From positions 1 through 51,866 of the forward strand of contig JBAMMC010000013.1 in assembly GCA_039793985.1 (NCBI GenBank): DNA of 51,866 nt, in the 5' to 3' direction. Numbering within the stretch: the stretch's first letter is position 1; each line of letters begins with the position of its first letter. The notes beneath the pieces were generated by a model, which saw nothing but the letters and a program-made list of their open reading frames with translations, did not search any database and was not told the origin of the DNA. Made by a program: the position numbers and the translations under genes. This DNA comes from ARK-14 sp002899805 (GTDB lineage Archaea > Thermoproteota > Thermoprotei_A > Sulfolobales > Fervidicoccaceae). Shown here piece after piece: positions 24,123 to 32,499 of this stretch.

Positions 24123-24176
24123 AGTCGCTCCACCTCATCACTGCCTTTGCTCAGGAGTCTTTTCCTCATCATTGAT
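24115..24176 (-). ncRNA. C/D box small guide RNA overlapping the pyk start
   Basis: On the minus strand the four boxes occur in order with textbook spacing: C ATGATGA (24172-24166), guide GGAAAAGACTC, D' CTGA (24154-24151), spacer GCAAAGGCA, C' GTGATGA (24141-24135), guide GGTGGAGCGACT, D CTGA (24122-24119). This is the archaeal 2'-O-methylation guide layout, about 60 nt. By the N+5 rule the D guide would target the G in AGUCGCUCCACC, and the D' guide the C in GAGUCUUUUCC. Targets were not identified. A TATA-like box lies about 25 bp upstream. The C'/guide carries the ribosome site, and the D box the CTG, of pyruvate kinase. Confidence 0.8.
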
Positions 24177-24191
24177 CTTCAACTATTGAAA

Positions 24192-24203
24192 TGAAGATAA
24201 AAA
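24192..24203 (-). promoter_or_regulatory. TATA box of the C/D sRNA-pyk unit
   Basis: ACTTTTTATCTT on the minus strand, centred near 24197, just beyond the stop codon of the MFS gene (24207). The expected start 25-26 bases downstream falls at about 24172, right at the C box, as for independently transcribed archaeal sRNAs. Confidence 0.5.
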
Positions 24204-24206
24204 GTT

Positions 24207-25361
24207 TCACTTTTTCCGAAAAATCAAAGTAAACCAAACCACTGAGAGAAGAAGTAAAACTGAATCTGTAACTAACATGACCTCAAAACTCACATTTCTG
24301 AGAAAGTAATATAAAATTAAATTGATGCTTCCACCGAATGATATTGAAGTATTTATTATTCCAGCAGCAGTTGATTGGAGTTCAAATGGCATAGCTCTAC
24401 TCAAAAGGGAGTAGCTCCCTGTATCAAAAAAGGGGTAGATCGGCAAAATCCAAAGAAGTACAACTAAAGGTGGAGGTGCCCATATTAGTGCTAACGATAG
24501 ACCGAGGTAAGCACTAATACTGCTTAACAAAACTTTATATGGTGAAAATTTATCTACAAGTTTTCCGGCATAAGGTCTGACTATAATTGAAGCTAGACCT
24601 GTTATAACAGTAAAATAAACTCCATATTCGAACTGGTTGTTAACAGAATTGTAGAGTCTTAACGAGAAAATACCTGATAGTAAAAAATATCCAGAGGCCC
24701 ATAAAATCAATCCCAAAATGATTTTCCATGCATATTTAATAGATTCCTTAAAACCATATATAGAAACGCTTCGATCTTCCAATTTTTTCGATTGCTCCAT
24801 TTTAGATAGTAACATTTTAGCTGATATCATGAGAAGTATAGCGGAAAAGAGAAAACCTAAATCGGTATATCCTGTTAGAGAAAGAAGAGAGGGGAAAAAA
24901 CCTCCACAAGTCCATCCAATCGAAAACATCATTAGAAGCATACCTAACTTTTTACCGGAACCTTCCGCTTTCCTTAAGATCATTCCATAAATTGTAGGGG
25001 TATACAGCATGTACATTGTTATGAATAGGAAAACAAAAATGGGGAGTAACGTTATTTGTATAAAAGGAAAAAGTACAAGAAGAGAAGAGGCCACAAAGCC
25101 AAAAGAAAGGGGGAGTATTTTTCCGAACCTATCGGAATAGTAACCACTTAATACAGAAAATATTCCAGGGATGGTCTCCATTGATGTTAAGAGAATCATA
25201 AATGAATAATCACTTTTGGCTATACTTCCAATTTTTGCCCTGATGGTCACAGAATAGATGCTGTAACTGAGACCTATAAAGAAGGGGACTAAGTAGAGGC
25301 TTTTCCTGCTCAGACTTTCCATTCCATATTCATTTTTTTCTATTCTTTGGTTGCTATCCAA
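24207..25361 (-). CDS. Major facilitator superfamily transporter
   Basis: 384 residues with about 11-12 hydrophobic helices. The loop GYYSDRFGKILPLSFGF between helices 2 and 3 and the related RPYAGKLVDKFSPYKVLLSS in the second half are the MFS signatures. The substrate is unknown. TTG 25361 is the likely start, with ATG 25322 as an alternative (MESLSRKSLYL). It is the gene directly upstream of the sRNA/pyk unit. Confidence 0.9.
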   Translation of the reverse strand: MDSNQRIEKNEYGMESLSRKSLYLVPFFIGLSYSIYSVTIRAKIGSIAKSDYSFMILLTSMETIPGIFSVLSGYYSDRFGKILPLSFGFVASSLLVLFPFIQITLLPIFVFLFITMYMLYTPTIYGMILRKAEGSGKKLGMLLMMFSIGWTCGGFFPSLLSLTGYTDLGFLFSAILLMISAKMLLSKMEQSKKLEDRSVSIYGFKESIKYAWKIILGLILWASGYFLLSGIFSLRLYNSVNNQFEYGVYFTVITGLASIIVRPYAGKLVDKFSPYKVLLSSISAYLGLSLALIWAPPPLVVLLWILPIYPFFDTGSYSLLSRAMPFELQSTAAGIINTSISFGGSINLILYYFLRNVSFEVMLVTDSVLLLLSVVWFTLIFRKK

Positions 25362-25542
25362 GGACGAATACCCGCATTAACTCCTCATTATAGGAAACGA
25401 AAAAATAGGATAATAAAATGTTTAATTTTTTAAATACTGCCATTGAAAGTTTTATCAAATTTGGTTAGCACAAATGAAATTCCAACTTTAAGCCTCCCTT
25501 TTTAAGGCGAGGAGAAAGTTAAAAAAACACAGGTGATTTGAA

Positions 25543-26088
25543 ATGGAAAAGTTAAATGCCTGCATAGAGGCACTAAAATCCTCTGCGAGAACTGGATGGA
25601 TGCAACGGGGAGTCCCACCTGGAATGGCTGAGAATATAGCATCGCATTCTTTCGAAGTAGCAATTATCAGCCTAATAATAGCAGAAAAAGCCAAAGAATA
25701 TGGGATAGAAGTAAATTTGGAAAAAACGGTTGCTTTAGCAATACTACATGATTTTCCTGAATGTATAACAGGAGATATAAATTATTACACGAAAAAAGTA
25801 ATAGGAGTTGACACAAAACATAGGCTGGAACTTGAAGCCATGAAGGAAGTTTTTTATGACGATAAGAGGTTTTTCGAATTATATATGAATTATAGCGAAA
25901 AAAATTGCTTAGAAGCAAGAATAGTTGAGCTAGCTGATAAAATAGCAACGATAAATCAAGCAAAAAGATATATGAGATACGGTTTCGATTTTTCTGAAAT
26001 GATTTTGAATTTGAGGAAAGAGATAGATGCTATACTCAATGAAATGAACGAGGAATTTAAAAAAATCTATTATGATTTTTTGAAATGA
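25543..26088 (+). CDS. HD-domain phosphohydrolase, YfbR/HDDC2-like 5'-deoxynucleotidase
   Basis: 181 residues. HD-superfamily metal ligands are His35 in IASHSFEVA, H69-D70 in AILHDFPE and an Asp near 130 in VELADKIATI. The pattern GWMQRGVPPGMAENIASHSF is characteristic of the YfbR/HDDC2 branch, which removes phosphate from (deoxy)nucleoside monophosphates. ATG 25543 follows AGGTGATTTGAA. Just upstream, AACTTTAAGCCTCCC…AAGGC…AAAGTT (25484-25520) can fold into a hairpin in the leader. Confidence 0.88.
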   Translation: MEKLNACIEALKSSARTGWMQRGVPPGMAENIASHSFEVAIISLIIAEKAKEYGIEVNLEKTVALAILHDFPECITGDINYYTKKVIGVDTKHRLELEAMKEVFYDDKRFFELYMNYSEKNCLEARIVELADKIATINQAKRYMRYGFDFSEMILNLRKEIDAILNEMNEEFKKIYYDFLK

Positions 26089-26151
26089 AAACGACATACC
26101 TCTTTCCAATCGGTGAAAAACCTCATAGATTTAATCTCTGATGGGTAAAAG

Positions 26152-26733
26152 TTATAGCCCTATAACGAGTGAAATTAATAGAGGAACCGTAAATAGCGTC
26201 ATCAATCCCTGGAATATGGATGGTACTATCGAAATGTCGCCGCATTCTCTGTATATGAAAGGGAAAAGCGTGTCACTCGCGGGGGATCCAGCTAGAGAAA
26301 TCAGAGCATAACATGGTAGCTTTCTTGATAATGATGGTATAGCTATCATTCCAAACAATTCTCTGGAAAGATTAACAACGAATCCAATGAAACCTGCATT
26401 GCCACCAATTTGTGTTGCTAAATAAGAACCAGTAAAAGTATACCATCCAAGGCCCAACGATGAAATTAAGGAAAGTTTTCCCATGAAGGGAATGAAAATG
26501 ATACCAGCGATAGCACTGCCGAGAATTGCTACAAAAAGCGTTTTCAGACCTTTTTTGATACCACTTCCGATCTCCTTTGATGTTACGTTATATCCCCCCT
26601 CGAAACCTATCATAAACATCAGAATAAAAAGTAGGATCTGTATCGTTTCATCGGCTATAGCAATGATATTAATTACTTTCCCAGCAATCATCCCCAGAAG
26701 GAAAGAAAAAATAACTTTATATTGAAACTTCAT
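26152..26733 (-). CDS. lysO: Lysine exporter LysO, C-terminal half protein (DUF340)
   Basis: 193 residues with about six membrane helices, matching the C-terminal DUF340 half of bacterial LysO: GLGWYTFTGSYLATQIGGN, NLSRELFGMIAIPSLSRK and AGSPASDTLFPFIYRECGD. LysO exports L-lysine and thialysine. In E. coli one polypeptide carries both halves. Here the N-terminal half is a separate gene directly upstream with a 4-bp ATGA overlap (26730-26733), so both are translated together and probably assemble into one transporter. Confidence 0.88.
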   Translation of the reverse strand: MKFQYKVIFSFLLGMIAGKVINIIAIADETIQILLFILMFMIGFEGGYNVTSKEIGSGIKKGLKTLFVAILGSAIAGIIFIPFMGKLSLISSLGLGWYTFTGSYLATQIGGNAGFIGFVVNLSRELFGMIAIPSLSRKLPCYALISLAGSPASDTLFPFIYRECGDISIVPSIFQGLMTLFTVPLLISLVIGL

Positions 26734-27020
26734 TTTTTACTTCCTCTTTCTAGTATTTGCCATGACACAGAGCTCATTATAGCAGAGGTTACTCCAAGAG
26801 CAATAGCTAGTATACCTTGTATTATTTCCTCACTACCAAGCTTTAGAGAACTCTCAGCTCCTATAAAAAATACTAGTATCAATATCACCAATTCAAAAAC
26901 AAGTGAGAAACCTCCCTTGAAATTGGAACTACTTATCCCTCGCCTTTTTACTGTTAGACCAATCATAGAACCTATTACTACTGAAAATAGCAATAGCATT
27001 ACAAATATGATACTATTCAC
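26730..27020 (-). CDS. Lysine exporter LysO, N-terminal half protein
   Basis: 96 residues with three hydrophobic segments (IIFVMLLLFSVVIGSMIGL, LVFELVILILVFFIGAESSL, ILAIALGVTSAIMSSVSWQI). These correspond to the first helices of LysO, including the FxG-type loop. The gene precedes and overlaps the DUF340 half and has no independent known function. Together they give about 289 residues, the size of the single-chain bacterial exporter. Confidence 0.8.
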   Translation of the reverse strand: MNSIIFVMLLLFSVVIGSMIGLTVKRRGISSSNFKGGFSLVFELVILILVFFIGAESSLKLGSEEIIQGILAIALGVTSAIMSSVSWQILERGSKK

Positions 27021-27205
27021 GCTCTAACACCCATCCTTAAGAATGCTAAAATTGCAGAAGAATGTATTAAGTTTTGCATATTGGCAAACTTGAATATGAT
27101 CAAAGATTCTTTGTTTTTCGCTCGATTTTTAGGATTTTCCTTTCTGTAGTTAAATAAAAAAATTTATAGAAAAAAGAAAAAAGAAAATAGAAGTGGGTAT
27201 ATATT

Positions 27206-27556
27206 ATGTTGTCTGTAAAAACTGGACCGATCAGGACAAGCGGCTTTGCTTTGAAGCTCAGGAGAGCCATAAATGCTTCGTTGAGAGAATATTATAAAGA
27301 GGGAAAAATCAAGGCAGCTGACGTCAACAAAGCTATGACCGAAATCAACAAAGCTCTATACGATTTGATTGTTACTGATTTTGGTCTTCCAAAAGAATCG
27401 GTATTAAATATCCAGCTAACTTTTGATATAGAGGGGGGAATTTTCGTTTTGAAAGATATAATTATTGAAACTTATGTCAAAGATGAGGTCCTCAGTAAAG
27501 CTTTGACAAACAAAGCTAAAGGAAAGCTATTAGTGCCAGAGAAAGTCACTACTTAA
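27206..27556 (+). CDS. DUF2258-like crenarchaeal protein
   Basis: 116 residues. The N-terminal helical part (TSGFALKLRRAINASLREYY), a conserved-looking middle (AMTEINKALYDLIVTDFGL) and strands in the C-terminal half resemble the archaeal DUF2258 family of unknown function. No metal sites or membrane segments. It stands alone behind AGAAGTGGGTATATATT, with A/T-rich promoter sequence (AAAAAATTTATAGAAAAA) about 30 bp ahead. Confidence 0.6.
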   Translation: MLSVKTGPIRTSGFALKLRRAINASLREYYKEGKIKAADVNKAMTEINKALYDLIVTDFGLPKESVLNIQLTFDIEGGIFVLKDIIIETYVKDEVLSKALTNKAKGKLLVPEKVTT

Positions 27557-27701
27557 TATTTTTTTCTCTTAAATTTATCTACTTTGTTGAATTTTGTTTC
27601 TCGTCCGGAACTCCCTAATTTTGCTTCAGTTATATCGGTAATACGCGCTTTTTATATTAAAAAGGTTCCCTATGGGTTAGATAAATGACGAGGGACTCCA
27701 A

Positions 27702-28220
27702 TTGAGCGATGATATACTAGAAAGCTCTGATTCAATTGTTTTTGTGGGTCACTCATTGAATGAAGTCAGTAATGAAGAACTTGCGATATCTTTCTCCTTT
27801 GCAGCTTCAATCGAATCAATGGAAGTGGTTTTAGGAGTTGACCCAGAGGGATATCTTCAGCCCCTATTCAATGAATGGCTGCGTAGAATCGGCAGATTTC
27901 CCTATTCTAAAGATTTAAACTACTTTGTCTATGAACATCTCCCGGAATTTGATTTGAACTTTTTGATCGAGAATATTGGCGAAGTGGTGCTAGAAAGGCT
28001 ACTTAAATTGCCATTTTCTAATGATGAGACTGAAGCGCAGTATTTGCTAGAAAAACTTGCTGATTTTGTTTCCAAGTTAGAAAATGGAAAAAGGGAAGAA
28101 CTTTACAAGGTTGTTTCAGGACTTGAAAGTAGTTGTGGAAGTAAAGCTAAAGCACTCACGGCAGTATTTGCTCATCTCCTAAACAAGTCTATAAATAATA
28201 CGTTTGTTTTTTCACTATGA
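27702..28220 (+). CDS. Hypothetical acidic alpha-helical protein
   Basis: 172 residues from TTG 27702 behind GAGGGACTCC. It is strongly acidic and mostly helical (NEWLRRIGRFPYSKDLNYF, LLEKLADFVSKLENGKREEL), with a single CGS cysteine near the end. No domain recognised. It lies 38 bp before the C2H2-type zinc finger gene on the same strand, so the two may be co-expressed; the functional link is unknown. Confidence 0.6.
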   Translation: MSDDILESSDSIVFVGHSLNEVSNEELAISFSFAASIESMEVVLGVDPEGYLQPLFNEWLRRIGRFPYSKDLNYFVYEHLPEFDLNFLIENIGEVVLERLLKLPFSNDETEAQYLLEKLADFVSKLENGKREELYKVVSGLESSCGSKAKALTAVFAHLLNKSINNTFVFSL

Positions 28221-28257
28221 TAGAAGGAAAGAAGAGCATATATAAGGGTTCTATATT

Positions 28258-28587
28258 ATGGAAAAGAAACCTCTTTGGCTGGAAAAATCACTAGAACATT
28301 TATTAAAACTTTCTCTTGAACTCGAAAAGAATAGAAATAGAGATAGCAATATCCCTCCATCGATCGAGATTATAAAAAACGATATAGTAGATAGAATAAA
28401 AAGTTTTTTTCTAGAAAAAAATACGGAAAATGGAACAAAATTCGACTGTTTACTTTGTCATAAGAAAGGGTTAACAAGGAAAGGAATGTATTATCATCTC
28501 GTAAGAGTTCACAGAAGGCAAATAGAAATAGAAATCTTAAATGTCATAGAAGAGAAATTCAGCGCAACCAAAAAAGGATCAGTTTAG
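28258..28587 (+). CDS. Small C2H2-like zinc finger protein
   Basis: 109 residues. A helical N-terminal 60 precede one classical finger, CLLCHKKGLTRKGMYYHLVR, followed by VH (CxxC-x12-HxxxxH), then a short basic/helical tail. Single C2H2 fingers occur in small archaeal DNA-binding proteins, often of plasmid or viral origin, and DNA or RNA binding is the likely role. The ATG at 28258 follows the helical gene at 27702. Its end is 3 bp from the end of the convergent ATP-cone gene. Confidence 0.75.
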   Translation: MEKKPLWLEKSLEHLLKLSLELEKNRNRDSNIPPSIEIIKNDIVDRIKSFFLEKNTENGTKFDCLLCHKKGLTRKGMYYHLVRVHRRQIEIEILNVIEEKFSATKKGSV

Positions 28588-28590
28588 AGA

Positions 28591-28866
28591 TTATTCTGCA
28601 TATTTCCTCCTTTTAACAGCAGCATCGAAAATCAACCAGTTCTTATACCATTCTTCGCTTTCTTTCTTGAGTAAATCTAAAACCATCTTCATCAAATCTT
28701 TAGTCGAGATCTCTTCGATTCCTTGCTCGAGCAATCTTCCTTCAATTATCTTTGTAATTTTTCTTGCTACTTCAGGAGGGGCACCAGTTTTCAGTATACT
28801 TACAGTGATTTTTTCAGTGATGAATTCCTCTTTTTCCCCATTCCTTTTTATAACTTTAATTCCCAT
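28591..28866 (-). CDS. Stand-alone ATP-cone domain protein
   Basis: 91 residues, essentially only an ATP-cone: IKVIKRNGEKEEFITEKITV, GAPPEVARKITKIIEGRL, STKDLMKMVLDLLKK. ATP-cones bind ATP/dATP and usually regulate ribonucleotide reductase or form part of NrdR. Here there is no zinc ribbon and no reductase domain. A trans-acting nucleotide sensor is a fair inference. Cytidine deaminase lies 190 bp away, divergent. Confidence 0.85.
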   Translation of the reverse strand: MGIKVIKRNGEKEEFITEKITVSILKTGAPPEVARKITKIIEGRLLEQGIEEISTKDLMKMVLDLLKKESEEWYKNWLIFDAAVKRRKYAE

Positions 28867-29062
28867 TTACATACACCTTCTTTTTCTTTTTTATTTTTAA
28901 AATAAAAAGATTCTGCAGAGGATATCCAAACATAATGAATCTTCAGATGTGAGCTCAAATATGTTTTAGGAACTTGTGAACAACTTTTTCGAATGAAAAG
29001 GAATTAAGAAAAATTGTTAATATTAGAAATAAAGGTAAGATAGAGAAATTAGGTGATTGCGT

Positions 29063-29479
29063 ATGGTTAGCCAGGAAACCGAACAAAAGATGCTAGAATT
29101 AGCGAAAAAAGTTATAGAAAATTCCTACTCTCCATATTCGAAATTCAGAGTCTCTTCCGTTGTATTGGGGGAGTCAGGGAAGCTATACTATGGGGTCAAC
29201 GTTGAAAATGTGAGCTATGGTCTAACTGTATGTGCTGAAAGAGTCGCCATATTTAAGGCAGTTTCAGAAGGGGAGAGAAAAGTTAAAGCGGTATTAGTCT
29301 ATACAGAGGGAAAAGATCTTCCATATCCATGTGGAGCGTGTAGACAAGTTATAGCAGAATTTGGAAAAGATGCAGAAATAATTGTCTCCAATGGAGAGGG
29401 AATAATCGAAAGAACAAATCTGGAAGAACTACTTCCTAAGGCATTCTCATCCTTCCACGGAAAAGATCAAGGAGATTAG
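29063..29479 (+). CDS. cdd: Cytidine deaminase
   Basis: 138 residues from ATG 29063, 5 bases after AGGTGAT (TTG 29057 would touch that site). It deaminates (deoxy)cytidine to uridine in pyrimidine salvage. The zinc site is complete: CAE at 57-59 and PCGAC with C90 and C93, the three-cysteine homotetrameric type. YSPYSKFRVSSVVL and NVENVSYGLTVCAE are typical. The next gene, a nucleotidyltransferase-like protein, begins 2 bp after the stop, so they form an operon. Confidence 0.95.
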   Translation: MVSQETEQKMLELAKKVIENSYSPYSKFRVSSVVLGESGKLYYGVNVENVSYGLTVCAERVAIFKAVSEGERKVKAVLVYTEGKDLPYPCGACRQVIAEFGKDAEIIVSNGEGIIERTNLEELLPKAFSSFHGKDQGD

Positions 29480-29481
29480 AA

Positions 29482-30465
29482 ATGTTGAAGTCATGTGAGG
29501 ATCACGATATTCTGATCGAAAAAGATATGGGAATAGCGCAAGTTATTGGATATTATCATCCTCCAGGAAGTTGTTATGCTTTCAAAAAATATACAATGGC
29601 AAAAAATAGAAATTTATGGAAAAAAGGAGAAATAAGTTATAAAAGACTTTTCCGTTTATATTCACCAAAAATATTGAGAAAAGGACAAAATCTCACTTAT
29701 GATCCTTCATTGAGATCAATTTTTCCAATTATAAGTGAGAGTGAGATTTCAAGTCATTTGAAACCTGAAGAAGGAATGAAAAGACTTCTAAGAGCAAGTA
29801 AGGACGAATTGGAATGCACAGCTTTAGAATTATATGATTCTCTCAGGGAACTAGGAATTTCATCCAATTCGATTGGAATTACTGGAAGCATTCTAGCTGG
29901 TATTCATAATCCTAAAATAAGCGATTTAGATATAACTGTAAGAGGATGTAAGGATATCTTTATTTTGAAAGAACAGAGCCCACTCACTCCATTGAAAGAA
30001 AGTCAACTGAAGTCTTGGATTAAAAATAATTCGCTCAGGCTCTCTCTCCCCCCAGAATTGGTCAGACAGTTGTATAGTCCAATGAGGAGAGGCATGTACA
30101 AGAATTATTTGGCATCAATAATACCCATAGTTTCTTCAGAAGAGGCGGGAAGATATCAGCTAGTGGAGGGGGCATACATAGGTACTGCTACTCTTGTATT
30201 GGAATTGGAAGAGCCATCTTGCCATTCTCTCATTTATCCAAGCTTGAGTGAGTTCAAGGTAAAAAGGAGAATAGATGGTCCTACTGATATTTCGGAGGGA
30301 ATGATTGGGTCTATCTTGTCATACGAGTCTCTCTTCTCTAATCTTTTGAGTTCTTCTTCAAAAGTCATTATAAGAGGAAAAGTTTACTTGAAGCGAGATG
30401 AGAATACTTTAAAAATAATAACGGGAGTGAGAGAACTAAAAAGTTATGTGAGAAAATTAGAATAG
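29482..30465 (+). CDS. Nucleotidyltransferase-fold protein (COG2413-like)
   Basis: 327 residues. The centre has the polymerase-beta-type motif GITGSILAGIHNPKISDLDI with an SDLD metal pair, characteristic of minimal nucleotidyltransferases. The N-terminal 100 residues (GYYHPPGSCYAFKKYTM) and the C-terminal region are conserved-looking but of unknown role. It is placed tightly between cdd and the Lon-type protease (stop 30463-30465, next start at 30475), so the three genes are probably one transcript. The substrate nucleotide or target is unknown. Confidence 0.75.
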   Translation: MLKSCEDHDILIEKDMGIAQVIGYYHPPGSCYAFKKYTMAKNRNLWKKGEISYKRLFRLYSPKILRKGQNLTYDPSLRSIFPIISESEISSHLKPEEGMKRLLRASKDELECTALELYDSLRELGISSNSIGITGSILAGIHNPKISDLDITVRGCKDIFILKEQSPLTPLKESQLKSWIKNNSLRLSLPPELVRQLYSPMRRGMYKNYLASIIPIVSSEEAGRYQLVEGAYIGTATLVLELEEPSCHSLIYPSLSEFKVKRRIDGPTDISEGMIGSILSYESLFSNLLSSSSKVIIRGKVYLKRDENTLKIITGVRELKSYVRKLE

Positions 30466-30474
30466 GTGGAAGGC

Positions 30475-32499
30475 TTGAGAAAATTAGGGTTTTACCTTTT
30501 TACAATATTAATCGTTTTAGCACCCGCATCTGCCACCGCTTCCGCTCCAATAACATTTAATTATAATTATTTGATCAGCATTCATTTGCCTGCCCTCGCT
30601 GTAAGTTCAGAAGGAGGGGGAGTTCTCACAAATTTGACTGTTACCATTGCCTATCCAGGTAGTGGGCAAGTTTATTTTTCTTCTGACCCTGTTACCGAAA
30701 TGGATACCCAATCATCTGCCAGGACAGCCGTTTTAGTAGCTGCTAACTACCTAGGTATCGATTATAGAAAATATGATTATTTCTTTTCGATGAAATCTCC
30801 TAGCTTAATTATTGGAGGCCCAAGCGCTAGTGCTGTAATGACCGTGGGGGTGGTTGCTGCTATTTTAAATGCTACTGTAAGAAACGATGTAGCCATGACA
30901 GGTATGATCAATCCGGATGGTACAATAGGACCTGTGGGAGGAATACCTGACAAGCTTCAGGCCGCTGCTCAGGCAGGTTACAAAATATTTCTAGTCCCAG
31001 TTGGTCAACTTGTGGTTACGGAGCAACAGCTCATATCTCAAACGACTCCGTTCGGAACGGTTTATAGAACCGTCACAAAAACCGTGAATTTAACGCAGCT
31101 TGGAGATTCTCTTGGAGTGAAAGTAAAACAAGTTACAACCCTGGGAGAAGCTCTTTCATATTTTCTGGAAAATGTTTCTCTTCCATCGCCGACATTAGTT
31201 AAAGTTTCTTATACTCCTGAGCAGATCGACTTGTTCACACAATGGAAGACCTCATTAGAAGAGATATATAACCAAAGTATTAACGAACTCAACTCTCTTA
31301 TGAAACTCTACGGCTCATCAGTTGATAAGGACGTTGTAAATGCTTACCTAAATCAGAGCTCCGTTTCCTATTCAAAATCTATTGAGTTGTGGCAAAAGGG
31401 CATGTATTATAGTTCGCTCTCATCTCTTTACCAAGGAGATATTATGTTAAATGCTGCTATAATCTACATAAAAACCACAGTAAATCCGAGCCTGATTCAG
31501 ACGTATATTAACTCAATAAACGATACATTGGTAAATCTCAGAGAGAAAATCTTCAATAAAACTGTTGATACCTTCTCCCAACTAGAAAGCTATCTTGTTG
31601 CCATGGATCGGTTGGATAATGCTCTAAGCTCTCTAGGTGCTGCCGCCTCGAGCATATATAGCATGTTCAATGTAAATACAGGAAAGTGGACAACTGTTCT
31701 GAGTGATCCAATAGATTTGGCAATAGCAAATATCTCACAGTTTACGATACAAAATTGGCTTTCGTATGGGAAATTGAGTTCTCCTTCATTGAGCAGTGAC
31801 TTTCTGCAGAACATCGCTGACTATTATCTTCAATACGCGAAATCAGTATTGACTTATTACCAGTCGCTAGCCTCAGAAGTCAACGTTTCCACAGATATCC
31901 AAACATTAAATTCTATGTACTATAACGCATACTCTACTTATTATTCAGGGAACTATGCCGCGTCTATCTATTACTCAGTTTCAACCGTCAGCAGAGCAAC
32001 TCTAGATATACACGTATTGTTCAATACTGATATTGTAAGTATTATAAAGGCAGAACTTGCGAATACGAATGCTACTATCGGAAAAACTGGATATGTAAGT
32101 GCTGTGGTCTTAGGATATATGGAGCAAGCAGAGAACTATCTTGCCCAATACTCTTTAACAAACAATTCTAACTACCTATACAATGCTTTGACTCTATCAC
32201 TTGAAAGTGGAATATATGAAAGTCTATTTAACCTTGGAAAAATCTATAGTGGACAACAAACTATAACGTTCACCTTTATCCCCACTGGGAGTTCTGGAAC
32301 AACAAACCAAACTACTACTACAACGACAAGTTCAGAGGCCCAGAGTACAAACACTTCTCCTATTACTCTTGGAGATGGACCTCTAGTAGCTATAGTAACA
32401 GTATTGATAGTTTTTGTAGGTATAGCAACATATCTCACTAGAACAAGGAAAAAAGAAAAGCATGCAAGTGAAATAGGAGCAACTACTGGTCAAATATAG
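30475..32499 (+). CDS. Exported, membrane-anchored Lon-type (S16) serine protease without AAA domain
   Basis: 674 residues from TTG 30475 behind AGGTGGAAGGC. A signal-type helix (FYLFTILIVLAPASATASA) leads into a Lon proteolytic domain. Its catalytic Ser117 is in GGPSASAVMTVG and Lys160 in GGIPDKLQAAAQAGYK, spaced 43 residues as in Lon (Ser679/Lys722). A long helical, Tyr/Ser-rich region follows, then a Thr-rich linker, a TM helix near residues 640-655 and a basic tail. The enzyme would act outside the cell, anchored at its C-terminus. The ATPase domain that feeds substrate to cytosolic Lon is absent, so it may act on unfolded or small substrates. Confidence 0.88.
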   Translation: MRKLGFYLFTILIVLAPASATASAPITFNYNYLISIHLPALAVSSEGGGVLTNLTVTIAYPGSGQVYFSSDPVTEMDTQSSARTAVLVAANYLGIDYRKYDYFFSMKSPSLIIGGPSASAVMTVGVVAAILNATVRNDVAMTGMINPDGTIGPVGGIPDKLQAAAQAGYKIFLVPVGQLVVTEQQLISQTTPFGTVYRTVTKTVNLTQLGDSLGVKVKQVTTLGEALSYFLENVSLPSPTLVKVSYTPEQIDLFTQWKTSLEEIYNQSINELNSLMKLYGSSVDKDVVNAYLNQSSVSYSKSIELWQKGMYYSSLSSLYQGDIMLNAAIIYIKTTVNPSLIQTYINSINDTLVNLREKIFNKTVDTFSQLESYLVAMDRLDNALSSLGAAASSIYSMFNVNTGKWTTVLSDPIDLAIANISQFTIQNWLSYGKLSSPSLSSDFLQNIADYYLQYAKSVLTYYQSLASEVNVSTDIQTLNSMYYNAYSTYYSGNYAASIYYSVSTVSRATLDIHVLFNTDIVSIIKAELANTNATIGKTGYVSAVVLGYMEQAENYLAQYSLTNNSNYLYNALTLSLESGIYESLFNLGKIYSGQQTITFTFIPTGSSGTTNQTTTTTTSSEAQSTNTSPITLGDGPLVAIVTVLIVFVGIATYLTRTRKKEKHASEIGATTGQI

